A DNA stretch of 64,000 nt from CAWCXF01 sp963799455. GTDB taxonomy: Bacteria > Pseudomonadota > Alphaproteobacteria > Rhodobacterales > Rhodobacteraceae. Below the pieces are notes generated by a model. It saw only the letters and a list, made by a program, of their open reading frames with translations. It did not search any database and was not told where the DNA came from. This document shows, piece after piece, positions 17,740 through 27,425 of the stretch. The translations under genes were made by a program, and so were the position numbers. The DNA is taken from assembly GCA_963799455.1 (NCBI GenBank), contig CAWCXF010000007.1, positions 930,001 through 994,000 of the forward strand. The letters are read 5' to 3'. Numbering within the stretch: position 1 is the stretch's first letter; each line of letters begins with the position of its first letter.

Positions 17740-17954
17740 CGCGCCGGCCGTCCGCGCGCCGCGCCGCCGCGCCGCGACCGGCGTGGCCCATGACGGGATC
17801 GCGGCCTCCGCGCGCCGCCTCGCCCGAACGGCGTCGCGGCGCCGCGACGCCCCCGCCGCCGGACGATCCCGGGACGTGGCCTCGGCCGCCGCCGCGGCGC
17901 CGGCGGGCCGGCGACCCCCCCTCGGGCGCGCCGCCCGCGCGAAGGCCCCCGGCC

Positions 17955-18821
17955 TCACTCGCCCCCCTCCGCGGCCGTGATCGGCCGGTCCCGCTCGTCG
18001 AGCAGCGGCACGCCGTAGTCCATCAGGAGGGCGTCGATCTCGCCCTGATGCTCGGCGATCACCCGGTTGAGCTCGCGCTTCCACTCCTGGTCGGAGGGGC
18101 GCACGCCCATGGTGATGCGGTAGACCATGCGCGGCCCGCCCGCCTCCCGGGTGAGCGGCGTCAGCGCGACGGGCGCCCCGGCGCGCCCGGCGTAGTAGCC
18201 CGCCATCGGCCCCCACGCGACCGCGGCGTCGATCTCGCCCGCGGCGAGGTCGGCGAACATCTCGGCCACCGGCGCCTCGGTGCGGGTGTCCACCATCAGC
18301 TTGTAGGGCTTGGCGGCTGCCATCAGGCCGTTCGCGGCCATCGTGGTCGCGGGCGGGGTGCCCGCCACCACGCCGATGCGCCTACCCTTGAGCCGCGGGT
18401 CGTCGAGCGAGGTCACGCCCTCGAGATCCGAGCCCTCCGGCACCGCCAGCGCGTAGGCGGTGCGGTAGTAGGCGTTGGTGTTCTGCACCAGCTCGTCGCC
18501 CTGGGCGTAGCCCATGATGATGTCGCAGCGGTTCTTGCCGAGCGTGTTGCGCACGAAGCCGATCGCCTGCGGGTGGTAGGTGTAGGCGACGCCGTCGCGC
18601 CCGGTCCATTCGGCCACGCGCTCGGCCAGCGCGTTCTCGAACCCCTCCCCGGCCTCGTTCGAGAAGGGCAGGTTCGAGGGGTCGGCGCAGACCCGCAGCA
18701 CGTCCGGATCGACCAGCTCCAGCGCGCCGCCGAGCACGCCCGTCTGGCCCTGCGCCGCGCCCGCGGCGAGAGCGAGCGCCGCGGCTTGCCCCAGCAGGGT
18801 TCGCATCGTCACGGCTCTCAT
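17955..18821 (-). CDS. xoxJ: Quinoprotein-associated periplasmic binding protein XoxJ
   Basis: The 288-residue periplasmic protein has a type-2 substrate-binding fold (LRVCADPSNLPFSNEAGEGFENALAERVAEW near residue 42, GIDAAVAWGP-like core). It has a signal peptide after MRAVTMRTLLGQ; Met 6 is an alternative start. Proteins of this type (XoxJ/MxaJ) are always linked to XoxF or MxaF and are thought to help activate the apo-dehydrogenase or load lanthanide/PQQ; no transport role is shown. It lies 4 bp downstream of xoxG, in the order xoxF-xoxG-xoxJ. Confidence 0.9.
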   Translation of the reverse strand: MRAVTMRTLLGQAAALALAAGAAQGQTGVLGGALELVDPDVLRVCADPSNLPFSNEAGEGFENALAERVAEWTGRDGVAYTYHPQAIGFVRNTLGKNRCDIIMGYAQGDELVQNTNAYYRTAYALAVPEGSDLEGVTSLDDPRLKGRRIGVVAGTPPATTMAANGLMAAAKPYKLMVDTRTEAPVAEMFADLAAGEIDAAVAWGPMAGYYAGRAGAPVALTPLTREAGGPRMVYRITMGVRPSDQEWKRELNRVIAEHQGEIDALLMDYGVPLLDERDRPITAAEGGE

Positions 18822-18825
18822 CGCC

Positions 18826-19449
18826 TCAGCCCGTGCCCATGCAGGCGTCCTCCTCCTCGGAGAAGGCGTCGGACTTGGCCTCCTTCTTCGCGGGACGGCC
18901 GCGCGGCAGGTCGCCCTGGCCGCGGGCGCGCAGGTAGACGTAGATGTCGTCGAGGTAGCACATGACGTTGGGGTTGTCGCCGAAGGCCGGCATCACGTTC
19001 GAGACGCCGCCGCCGACGTTCTCGCGCCCGTTGACGATGACGTAGGTGAAGTCGAGGTAGTCCATGGCCTGGACGCTGTCGACGAGCGCGGGCGCGTAGG
19101 AGGAGCCGAGCCCGTCGGGCCCGTGGCAGACGCTGCACTCGGAGCCGTAGCGCCGGAAGCCGGAATAGGTGTGGAAGTCCACCGTGCCGTCCTCGGCGAT
19201 GTTGTAGGTCGGGAAGCCCTCGGCGTCGAAGTACTTGCCCTCGTCCTGCTCGACCGCGGCCGGGTCGCCGGGCCCGGCCGCCTCGGCGGGCGCGGCCTGG
19301 TCCTGGGCCGAGGCGGCGCCGGACAGGGGGACGAAGCCGGCCAGCGTGCCGAAGGCGGCCAGGGCGCCGAGCGCCGCCAGCGGGCGGAGCGCCGCCGGCG
19401 GGCGGAACGGGGCCGGCGGGCGGAGCGCGGGCGGAAGGGGTCTCGTCAT
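18826..19449 (-). CDS. xoxG: Cytochrome c XoxG, electron acceptor of XoxF
   Basis: The 207-residue cytochrome c-L-like protein accepts electrons from XoxF. A long Pro/Ala/Leu signal region (residues 1-48; repeats of PPA/LRPLAAL) leads to a mature domain with the heme site CSVCH near residue 106, a Met ligand in NVMPAFGDNPNV near residue 152, and CYLDDIYVYLRARGQGDLPRGRP, the conserved end of this family. The C-terminus has a Cys-containing acidic tail. ATG 19449 is used; upstream sequence in frame is unrelated. It sits 197 bp after xoxF with a hairpin between, and 4 bp before xoxJ. Confidence 0.9.
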   Translation of the reverse strand: MTRPLPPALRPPAPFRPPAALRPLAALGALAAFGTLAGFVPLSGAASAQDQAAPAEAAGPGDPAAVEQDEGKYFDAEGFPTYNIAEDGTVDFHTYSGFRRYGSECSVCHGPDGLGSSYAPALVDSVQAMDYLDFTYVIVNGRENVGGGVSNVMPAFGDNPNVMCYLDDIYVYLRARGQGDLPRGRPAKKEAKSDAFSEEEDACMGTG

Positions 19450-19608
19450 GCTCGGATCCTCGGATGCTCGTCGCGGGGAGAGGGGGCGCGGGAGAGGGGG
19501 CGCGGGAGTGGAAGGCGCGGGGGGAGGGGGCGTGGCCGCGGGCGAAGGCATCGGCGGCGTCGTGAGGCCGCCGCGTCCCGCCCCGCAGGGGGCCGGGGCG
19601 CGGCGGGG

Positions 19609-19636
19609 CGAGGCGGGCGCCGGGGCGCCCGCCTCG
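19609..19636 (-). terminator. Hairpin between xoxF and xoxG
   Basis: A perfect 11-bp stem (19609-19619 with 19626-19636) with a 6-base loop follows the xoxF stop by 10 bp. In the xoxFGJ transcript it could act as a partial terminator or an mRNA-stability hairpin that sets more XoxF than XoxG. This is inference from position and stem strength. Confidence 0.55.
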
Positions 19637-19646
19637 GAACTCGCTC

Positions 19647-21494
19647 CTACTCGTTCGCGGCGAGCTCGTCGGGCACGGCGAACACCGTGAGCTGGCCGCC
19701 GAGGTCGGTGTAGTCCTTCAGCGCCGCGTAGCCGCCGACCGCGCCGAGGCCGTCCTGCGGGTTCTCGAGGCCCGCCGCGAGGCCGATGCCGGCCCAGCCG
19801 CCGATGCCCGAGAGCACGGCCACGTACTGCTTGCCCTCCTGCTCGTAGGTCATGACGTTGCCGATGATGCCCGAGGGGGTCTTGAAGCTGTAGAGCAGCT
19901 CGCCCGTCTCGGCGTCCACCGCCTTGAGGTAGCCCTCGAGCGTGCCGTAGAACACCACGTCGCCCGCGGTCGAGAGCACGCCCGACCACACCGAGAAGCG
20001 CTCGGGGAGCGACCACACGATCTCGCCCTTGGTGGCGTCCCAGGCGATGAAGTTGCCCATGCCGCCATGGCTCTCGGGGGCGGGATACATCGACAGCGTC
20101 GCACCGACATAGGGCTGGCCGGCGGTGTAGCTCACCTGGAACGGCTCGTAGTCCATGCACACGTGGTTGGTGGGCACGTAGAAGAGCTTGGTCCTGGGCG
20201 AGAAGGACGCCGGCTGCTGGTCCTTGGAGCCCAGAGCGGCGGGGCAGATGCCGGTGGTGTTGACGTCCTCGCCGCCGACGCGGGTCGAGAACTCGTCCAC
20301 CACCTGCGGCCGCCCGTACTGGTCGGACTCGGGGTCCATCACCACCTCGGTGGCCCAGTTGACCGCCGGGTCGTACTTCTGCGCCACCAGCAGCTCGCCG
20401 GTCTCGCGGTTGAGCGTGTAGGCGAAGCCGTTGCGGTCGAAGTGGACGAGCGCGGGCACCGTCTCGCCGTCCATCTCCAGGTCGGTGAGGATCATCTCGT
20501 TGACGCCGTCGTAGTCCCATTCGTCATGGGGCGTCATCTGATAGACCCACTTGGCCATGCCGGTGTCGGCGTCGCGGGCGAAGATGGTCATCGACCAGCG
20601 GTTGTCTCCGGGCCGCTGCGAGGGGTTCCAGGTCGAGGGGTTGCCGGTGCCGTAGTAGATCAGGTTCAGCTCGGGGTCGAAGGAGAACCACCCCCAGGTG
20701 GTGCCGCCGCCGATCTTCCACTGGTCGCCTTCCCAGGTCGCGGTGCCCGAATCGACGCCCACGGGCTCGCCCAGATGGGTGGTGTTCTCGGGGTCCATCA
20801 GCGTCATGTCGTCGGGGCCGGTGGAGTAGCCGCGCCAGACCTGCTCGCCGGTGGCGAGGTCGTAGGCCGTCAGGTGCCCCTGCACGCCGTACTCGCCGCC
20901 CGAGATGCCGGTGTAGACCTTGTCCTTGTAGACCATCGGCGCCATCGTCGCGGTCTCGCCCTTGAGCGGGTCGCCGTTCTTGACCTCCCACACCGGCTCG
21001 CCGGTCTCGGCGTCGAGCGCCACCAGCGTGGTGTCGGCCTGCTGGAGGAAAATCATCGCCGGGCGGTCGCCCTCGGCCGGCGCGTAGGACACGCCGCGGT
21101 TGACCGTGTCGCAGCACATCACGCCCACGACCTGCGGATCCTGCTTGGGCTCGTACTTCCACTTGATCACGCCCTCGTTGGCGAGATCGACGGCGAACAC
21201 GTTGTTGGGGAAGGGCGTGGTGAAGTACATCATGTCGCCGATCACGATCGGCGAGCCCTCATGGCCGCGCAGAACGCCGGTGGACATCGTCCAGGCGACC
21301 TGCATGTCGCCCACGTTGTCGCGGTCGATCTGGTCGAGCTCCGAGTAGCGCGTGTTGGCGTAGTCGCCCGTCGGCATCGCCCAGTTGGCGGGGTCGTCCA
21401 CGAGCTTCATCAGCTCTTCGTTGGCCAGCGCGCCCGTGCTGCCCAGCGCCGTGGCGGTGAGCAGGCTCGCGCCGCAGAGGGTCAGGTTCCGCAT
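19647..21494 (-). CDS. xoxF: Lanthanide-dependent methanol dehydrogenase XoxF
   Basis: The 615-residue periplasmic PQQ enzyme oxidises methanol. Signal peptide: residues 1-24 (cleaved near GALA-NEE). It has the eight-bladed quinoprotein fold, the adjacent-cysteine ring CC at 127-128, metal ligands Glu201 (GGEYG) and Asn285 (GTGNPSTWN), catalytic Asp327 and, decisively, Asp329 in EWDYDG. The extra Asp two residues after the catalytic one marks lanthanide-using XoxF; calcium MxaF has Ala there. ATG 21494 follows an AGGAA site. It is the first gene of xoxFGJ and divergent from the pentapeptide gene. No MxaI small subunit or PQQ biosynthesis gene is in the window. Confidence 0.96.
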   Translation of the reverse strand: MRNLTLCGASLLTATALGSTGALANEELMKLVDDPANWAMPTGDYANTRYSELDQIDRDNVGDMQVAWTMSTGVLRGHEGSPIVIGDMMYFTTPFPNNVFAVDLANEGVIKWKYEPKQDPQVVGVMCCDTVNRGVSYAPAEGDRPAMIFLQQADTTLVALDAETGEPVWEVKNGDPLKGETATMAPMVYKDKVYTGISGGEYGVQGHLTAYDLATGEQVWRGYSTGPDDMTLMDPENTTHLGEPVGVDSGTATWEGDQWKIGGGTTWGWFSFDPELNLIYYGTGNPSTWNPSQRPGDNRWSMTIFARDADTGMAKWVYQMTPHDEWDYDGVNEMILTDLEMDGETVPALVHFDRNGFAYTLNRETGELLVAQKYDPAVNWATEVVMDPESDQYGRPQVVDEFSTRVGGEDVNTTGICPAALGSKDQQPASFSPRTKLFYVPTNHVCMDYEPFQVSYTAGQPYVGATLSMYPAPESHGGMGNFIAWDATKGEIVWSLPERFSVWSGVLSTAGDVVFYGTLEGYLKAVDAETGELLYSFKTPSGIIGNVMTYEQEGKQYVAVLSGIGGWAGIGLAAGLENPQDGLGAVGGYAALKDYTDLGGQLTVFAVPDELAANE

Positions 21495-21744
21495 CGAGTT
21501 CCTCCCAAGGTGCCGTGGTCGCGCCGACGATCGGACCTCCTCCCATCGGCTGGCTCCTCCGCCCGTCTGCTTCGGCCCCGAGGGCTCCCTTCCTCGGGCC
21601 GGGGCGGCGGAGACGGTCCGCGCCATGCGGATCCGACGCAAGCCTAGGGTCGGGCGAGCCCGGCGCGCAAGCGAGACCATGGTCGGGGCGCGTCGTGCCG
21701 CCGCTGCGGGGGATAGTGCGCCGGTGGACGACCGGGGGGAGCGC

Positions 21745-22566
21745 GTGAGGGGCGGCAGGACGGCGATCCGGGGGGCGGCGATCCGGGGGGCGCTCGGCGC
21801 GGCCGCCGCGCTGGCGATCGGGCTCGTGGCGCCGGGGGCGGCGCACGCGCAGGCCGCGATGCGCGGGCTCGACATGGACTCGCCCGCCATGACCGAGCCC
21901 GACGCGACCCGCGCCGAGGTCGAGGCGCTGGCCGCGACCCCGCCTGCCGACCTCGCCGGGCGCCGCCTCGCCACGCTCGACCTCTCGCGGCTGAGCCTGC
22001 CCGGCGCCGATCTCAAGGGCGCCTACCTCAACCGCGCGAGCCTCTCGGGCGCCGACCTCTCGGGCGCGAGGCTCGACCTCGCCTGGGCGATGGACGCCGA
22101 CCTCTCGGGCGCGGACCTCTCGGGCGCGAGCCTGTTCGGCTCCCAGATGACGGGCGCCGACCTGCGCGGCGCCGACCTCTCGGGCGCGCGGATCACCGCC
22201 GATCTGTCGCGCGCGCGGCTCGACGGCGCGGACCTCACCGGCGCCTCGCTCGGCGCGGACATGACCAACCAGTCGATGGGCCTGGTGCGCGCGGTGCTGG
22301 CGGGGGCCAATCTCGACGGGGCCACCTTGCGCGACGCCGACCTCGGCCGGGTGGATTTGGAGTTCGCCTCGCTCAAGGGTGCGGACCTGCGCGGCGCCGA
22401 CCTCACCGGCGCCGAGCTCGGCGGCGCCGACCTCACCGGCGCGCGGGTCGAGGGCGCGGTGTTCGACGGCGCCGACCTGACCTCGGCGCGGCTCGTGGGC
22501 CTTCGGGGCGAGGATTCGGCGAGCTGGGAGGGCGCGCGCGGCCTCGCGCGGGCGCGGCGGGAATGA
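21745..22566 (+). CDS. Secreted pentapeptide-repeat protein of the methanol cluster
   Basis: The roughly 273-residue protein has a signal peptide (IRGALGAAAALAIGLVAPGAAHAQA) followed by some 28 pentapeptide repeats of the type A(D/N)LxG, for example GADLSGADLSGASLFG, which form a right-handed beta-helix. Such proteins often accompany XoxF but have no known task there. The start is uncertain: GTG 21745 has GGGGGGA at 21734-21740 and gives the best signal peptide; GTG 21724 and ATG 21625 are upstream options. It overlaps the next gene by ATGA. The periplasmic location and the operon suggest a structural role around the dehydrogenase; this is inference. Confidence 0.8.
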   Translation: MRGGRTAIRGAAIRGALGAAAALAIGLVAPGAAHAQAAMRGLDMDSPAMTEPDATRAEVEALAATPPADLAGRRLATLDLSRLSLPGADLKGAYLNRASLSGADLSGARLDLAWAMDADLSGADLSGASLFGSQMTGADLRGADLSGARITADLSRARLDGADLTGASLGADMTNQSMGLVRAVLAGANLDGATLRDADLGRVDLEFASLKGADLRGADLTGAELGGADLTGARVEGAVFDGADLTSARLVGLRGEDSASWEGARGLARARRE

Positions 22567-23741
22567 ATGCGGCGGGCTTCAGCGCGGCGGGCATGGACGC
22601 GGAGGGGCCCGGGCCGTCGCCCCAGGCCCGGCACGGGCTCGGCCGGGCGGCGGGGCGTCTTCGGGCCGCCCTCGGGCGCGCCCATGCCGTGCCGGGGCCG
22701 GTCGCGGCGCGGGCGCGGCGTCCGGGCGCCGTCGGGCCCGCGGCCGGCGACGCTCCGACCGCCCCGCGCGCGTCCGGGACGGCGGCGCGGCGCGCGAGTG
22801 CCGGTCGGAGCGTTCGACGGGTCTGCGCCGCAGCCGCGCTGGCCCTCGCCGCGGCGCCCCCGCCGCTCGCCGCCGAGACCCTGCCGGTCGAGGAGGTCGC
22901 GCCGGGCGTCTTCGTCCACGCCGGGCTGATCGAGGACATGTCGCCCGAGAACCGCGGCGAGATCGCCAATGCGGGCTTCGTGGTGGGCGAGGACGCGGTG
23001 GCCGTGATCGACCCCGGCGGCTCGGTCGCGGCGGGCCGCGCGCTGCTCGACGCGATCCGCGCGCGCACCGACCTGCCCGTCGCCTACGTCATCGACACCC
23101 ACATGCACCCCGACCACGTGTTCGGCAACGCGGCGTTCCGCGGCACGGGGCCGGGCGGCGCGGATCCGGCCTTCGTCGGCCACCGCCGGCTCGCCCCCGC
23201 GCTGGCCTCGCGCGCCGACTACTACCTCGCCGCCAACCGTCCGCTGCTCGGCGACGCGCTCGCCGACGAGGTCGAGATCGTGCTGCCCGACGTCGAGGTC
23301 GAGGCGCGGGCGACGCTCGACCTCGGCGAGCGGCCGCTCGCGCTGCGGGCCTGGCCCACCGCGCACACCGACAACGACCTCACCGTGCTCGACCTCGCCA
23401 CGGGGACGCTCTTCGCGGGCGACCTGCTGTTCGCCGGGCACCTGCCGGCGATCGACGGCAGCCTTCTCGGCTGGCTCGATGTCGAGGAGGATCTCGCCGC
23501 CGTCCCGGCCGAGCGCGCGGTGCCCGGCCACGGCCCCGCCTCGATGCCTTGGCCCGAGGCGCTGGGGCCCCAGCGGGGCTACCTCACCGGCCTCAGGGAC
23601 GCGCTGCGCGCGCAGATCGCCGAAGGGGCCGACATCGCCGAGGCGGTCGAGGCGGTGCCGCCGCCCGAGGGCTGGCAGCGCGTGGACGCGTTCCACCGCC
23701 GCAACGCCACCGCGGGCTTCGCCGAGCTCGAATGGGAGTAG
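22563..23741 (+). CDS. Quinoprotein relay-type zinc metallohydrolase (MBL fold)
   Basis: The C-terminal 290 residues form a metallo-beta-lactamase domain with the zinc motif THMHPDH, a second His in TAHTDND, Asp in FAGDLLF and the final GHG. It belongs to the SoxH-related hydrolases that travel with PQQ dehydrogenases and a SoxYZ-like carrier. ATG 22563 overlaps the preceding stop (ATGA). However, the first 85 or so residues are low-complexity Ala/Gly/Arg and the signal-like RRVCAAAALALAAAPPPLAAE lies behind them, so either the export signal is internal or a nonstandard start is used. The substrate is unknown. Confidence 0.85.
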   Translation: MNAAGFSAAGMDAEGPGPSPQARHGLGRAAGRLRAALGRAHAVPGPVAARARRPGAVGPAAGDAPTAPRASGTAARRASAGRSVRRVCAAAALALAAAPPPLAAETLPVEEVAPGVFVHAGLIEDMSPENRGEIANAGFVVGEDAVAVIDPGGSVAAGRALLDAIRARTDLPVAYVIDTHMHPDHVFGNAAFRGTGPGGADPAFVGHRRLAPALASRADYYLAANRPLLGDALADEVEIVLPDVEVEARATLDLGERPLALRAWPTAHTDNDLTVLDLATGTLFAGDLLFAGHLPAIDGSLLGWLDVEEDLAAVPAERAVPGHGPASMPWPEALGPQRGYLTGLRDALRAQIAEGADIAEAVEAVPPPEGWQRVDAFHRRNATAGFAELEWE

Positions 23742-23809
23742 GGCACGGGGCGTTCCCAAGACGGCCCGCGAGCCCTATATCGCCGACGAAACGTCAGGGA
23801 GGACGGATC

Positions 23810-24643
23810 ATGCGCCCGATCGCCACGAGCCTCGCGGCCCTCGCCATGGCCACCGCCGCCTCGGCCGAGCCGGGCGCCTGGGAGGACATCTCGGACACGC
23901 TGTGGGGCGACCAGCCGATGCTGGCGTCGGGCCTCGTCACGCTCCAGGCGCCCGAGCGCGCCGAGGACGCGGCGATCGTGCCGGTGACGATCGGCCTCGA
24001 TCTGCCCGAGGGCGACGAGCGCCGCGTCGAGACCGTCACCCTTGTGGTGGACGAGAACCCCGCGCCGGTGGCCGCGACCTTCACGCTGGGCGAGGGCGCG
24101 GGGGTGGACGAGATCGGCACCCGGCTCCGGGTCAACGCCTACACGCCGATCCACGTCGTGGCCGAGCTGTCGGACGGCTCGCTCCACGTCGCGGAGCGCT
24201 ACGTCAAGGCGTCGGGCGGCTGCTCGGCGCCCGCGCTCAAGGACGCGGAGGAGGCGATGGCGAGCCTCGGGCGCATGAAGCTGCGCCAGCTCGGGCAGGA
24301 CGACGGGCTCGCCGAGGCGCAGCTGCTGGTCCGCCACCCGAACAACTCCGGCCTCCAGCGCGATCCGCTCACGCTCTACTACATCCCGGCGCGCTACATC
24401 CAGGAGCTGACGATCGCGCAGGGCGACGCGCCGATCCTGTCGATGGAGGGCGGCATCTCGATCTCCGAGGATCCGGCCTTCCGCTTCACCTACCGCCCCA
24501 CCGGCGCGCCGATCCGCGTCGAGGCGATCGACACCGAGGGCTCGCCCTTCGCCGCGGAGTGGCCGGCGGAGGCGCCGGCGATCCAGGCCGGGGAGGACCC
24601 CTTCGCCGGCGCCTGGTCCGCCGAGGAGAGCGACGGCTCCTGA
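23810..24643 (+). CDS. Quinoprotein-associated SoxYZ-like carrier protein
   Basis: The 277-residue periplasmic protein has a signal peptide (MRPIATSLAALAMATAASAE), a SoxY-like part ending in VKASGGCSAPALKDAEE (carrier cysteine near residue 143) and a SoxZ-like part (LYYIPARYIQELTIAQGD, SISEDPAFRFTY). SoxYZ carry sulfur intermediates on a swinging-arm cysteine; fused versions like this one occur with XoxF clusters and with the zinc metallohydrolase encoded just upstream (68 bp). What it carries is unknown. It ends the plus-strand operon, followed by a strong hairpin. Confidence 0.87.
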   Translation: MRPIATSLAALAMATAASAEPGAWEDISDTLWGDQPMLASGLVTLQAPERAEDAAIVPVTIGLDLPEGDERRVETVTLVVDENPAPVAATFTLGEGAGVDEIGTRLRVNAYTPIHVVAELSDGSLHVAERYVKASGGCSAPALKDAEEAMASLGRMKLRQLGQDDGLAEAQLLVRHPNNSGLQRDPLTLYYIPARYIQELTIAQGDAPILSMEGGISISEDPAFRFTYRPTGAPIRVEAIDTEGSPFAAEWPAEAPAIQAGEDPFAGAWSAEESDGS

Positions 24644-24650
24644 GCGAGAC

Positions 24651-24672
24651 GGGCGCGCGCGGGCGCGCGCCC
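24651..24672 (+). terminator. GC hairpin after the SoxYZ-like gene
   Basis: The arms 24651-24660 and 24663-24672 are perfect complements of alternating GC sequence, 7 bp past the stop. They form a very stable hairpin without a T-tract. Confidence 0.5.
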
Positions 24673-24992
24673 GACCGCCATGGCGCCTGCCCCGTCCGAT
24701 GCTCGCCCCCGGACCGGCGACATCGGCTAGGGCGCGCCCCGACCCGACGGGATCGGCTCGGGCGTCCCGGGCTCCCTCGCGGCCGCATCCTCCAGGCGCC
24801 CGACCGGTTCGGCCTGGCTGGAGGATGCTCCAGGGCGGCGCTGCCCCCCCGACCGCGAGCCGCAGCGAGGGGTGCGGTGGAGGGGGGTGAGCGCGCGGCT
24901 CCCGCTCGGCCCATCCGCCGTGGCAGGCGTTCCGACCCGCGGCAGGCCCTCGGGCTCGGGGCCGACGCTCCGCCGCGCCGCCGACGTTTTGG
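24673..24992. other. Intergenic stretch without a recognised gene
   Basis: Between two convergent genes lie about 320 bp of GC-rich sequence. It holds short inverted repeats but no open frame with a plausible start, length and composition, and no RNA gene that I can see. Confidence 0.5.
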
Positions 24993-25391
24993 CTAGAAGC
25001 AGCGCAGCTCGGCCTCGATCTGGGCCTCGCGCAGGCGGTCCACGGCTTCCTTGGAGGCCTCCGAGCCGCGGAAGAGCGCGCCGCGCTGGCCGGTGACGAG
25101 GCCGAGCGAGAGGAAGGTCTCGGCCTCCTCGTAGGCGTCGTAGGGCAAGAGCGTGCCGATCACGTCGATCGAGCAGGCGCAGCGCCCGAGCGTGTCGCGG
25201 TCCTCGCCGTTGGCCTTCATGCAGGCGAGCACGTAGTCCGCCACCGCCACCGTCGGATAGTCCGGCGCGCGGGGGACGGCCGGCATGCCCGGCAGCGCCG
25301 TCTGCGCCTCGCCCCCCCCCGCTGCGAGCGCCGCTGCGAGCGCCGCGGCGAGCGCCCCGACCAAGGTCGCCTTGCGTCGCCGATCCGGCAT
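24993..25391 (-). CDS. Small secreted protein of the methanol cluster, function unknown
   Basis: The 132-residue protein begins MPDRRRKATLVGALAAALAAALAAGGGEAQ, a signal peptide, and the mature part has YVLACMKANGEDRDTLGRCACSIDVIGTLLPYDAYEEAETF, with four cysteines in all (ACM, CAC, and one in the terminal ELRCF). The spacing suggests disulfides. I recall proteins of this type near XoxF genes but no function. The start is ATG 25391. It lies in a 920-bp gap between the SoxYZ-like gene and the formaldehyde dehydrogenase gene, on the opposite strand to both. Confidence 0.72.
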   Translation of the reverse strand: MPDRRRKATLVGALAAALAAALAAGGGEAQTALPGMPAVPRAPDYPTVAVADYVLACMKANGEDRDTLGRCACSIDVIGTLLPYDAYEEAETFLSLGLVTGQRGALFRGSEASKEAVDRLREAQIEAELRCF

Positions 25392-25564
25392 GCCGATCCC
25401 CTTGTCCTGCTCGTCCGGGCCCACCGCCCCGCCCCATGCGAGCGGGCGAGGGCGGTTGCAAAGGAGGCGACCTCCTGCAAGACCTCTGCCCTGAACGGGG
25501 AGGCCCGCGCAAGCCCTCGGCTCCGAGGTGGCGACGGGACGCCTTTCCTGCGGGAGGACGAGAC

Positions 25565-26670
<1,106 letters not shown>

Positions 26671-26671
<1 letters not shown>

Positions 26672-27126
26672 TGCGCTGGGCCGTCATCCTGGCCGTCCTC
26701 GCGGCGCCCGCCTGGGCGCAGCAGGACGGGACGCCGCAGGACGGGACGCCGCAGGACGGGACGCCGCAGGACGGGGCTCAGGATCCCGCCGCGCCGCGCC
26801 CGCTGACCTTCTCGTCGGAAGGCGACAGCTACGCCGTGCCCGCGGACGGGTTCGAGAGCCTCGACTACGCCCAGGAGTCCGGGCTCGCGCTGTGCCTGAC
26901 CGAGCCCGTCGAGCGCGAGGTCGCGGCCTTCACCGAGGCCCATGTCGGGGACGTGGTGCGGGTGGCGATCGGGGACACGCAGGTGTTCGCGGTCGAGGTC
27001 GTCACCCCCTATGAGGGCGGCTGCATCGACTGGCCTGTCCACCCGATGGTGGCGGCCAACTACGTCGCCATGCTGACCGGCGAGGCGCCGCGGATGGCGC
27101 TGCCGCCCGAGAGCACCGGCGAATGA
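26671..27126 (+). CDS. Secreted protein with QDGTP repeats, function unknown
   Basis: The 151-residue protein has a signal peptide (MRWAVILAVLAAPAWAQ) and then nearly four copies of QDGTP, encoded by 15-bp tandem repeats at 26722-26781. The conserved domain follows: SYAVPADGFESLDYAQESGLALCLTEPV and a pair of cysteines (ALC...GGCIDW). The start ATG shares one base with the frmA stop, so translation is coupled. The genetic link to formaldehyde oxidation is tight but the activity is unknown. Confidence 0.72.
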
Positions 27127-27425
27127 GCGCCGCGATGGGGTGGCGCGCCGTGGAGCGGGGGGCCGGACACGGCATCGAAGGGCCGAGGACCGGCGACGGG
27201 TCCGACGGATCTGCGATCGGCCGCCGCGCCGAGGGATCTGCGATCGGCCGTCACGCCGAGGGATCGGCGATGGGCCGTCACGCCGAGGGATCGGCGATGG
27301 GCCGCCGCGCCGAGGGATCGGCGACGCGAAGCGCGCGATCGTGGGGCGACGACGGGCGGGGCGATGCGTCCCGCCCGCACGAGGCCGCGTCCGCGTCGGC
27401 CCTCGCCGGGGAGGTCGCGCGATGA
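27123..27425 (+). CDS. Possible low-complexity linker ORF with 27-bp repeats
   Basis: A 100-codon frame overlaps the upstream stop by ATGA and its own stop overlaps the start of fghA, again ATGA. It encodes Gly/Arg/Ala-rich sequence with four GSAIGRRAE-type 9-residue repeats. Junctions like these favour translation, but the composition could also be repeat-expanded spacer DNA. No family is recognised. Judge with care. Confidence 0.4.
   Translation: MSAAMGWRAVERGAGHGIEGPRTGDGSDGSAIGRRAEGSAIGRHAEGSAMGRHAEGSAMGRRAEGSATRSARSWGDDGRGDASRPHEAASASALAGEVAR
27207..27314 (+). repeat. Four tandem copies of a 27-bp minisatellite
   Basis: Units start at 27207, 27234, 27261 and 27288, each of the form GGATCTGCGATCGGCC plus 11 bases, with a few substitutions and a partial fifth unit after 27314. 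The unit length is a multiple of three and keeps a frame open. Confidence 0.9.

Noticed and set aside
24651..24672. Z-DNA-like alternating GC tract as a regulatory element
   Set aside because: It is more simply a 3'-end hairpin of the SoxYZ-like gene; nothing else supports regulation.
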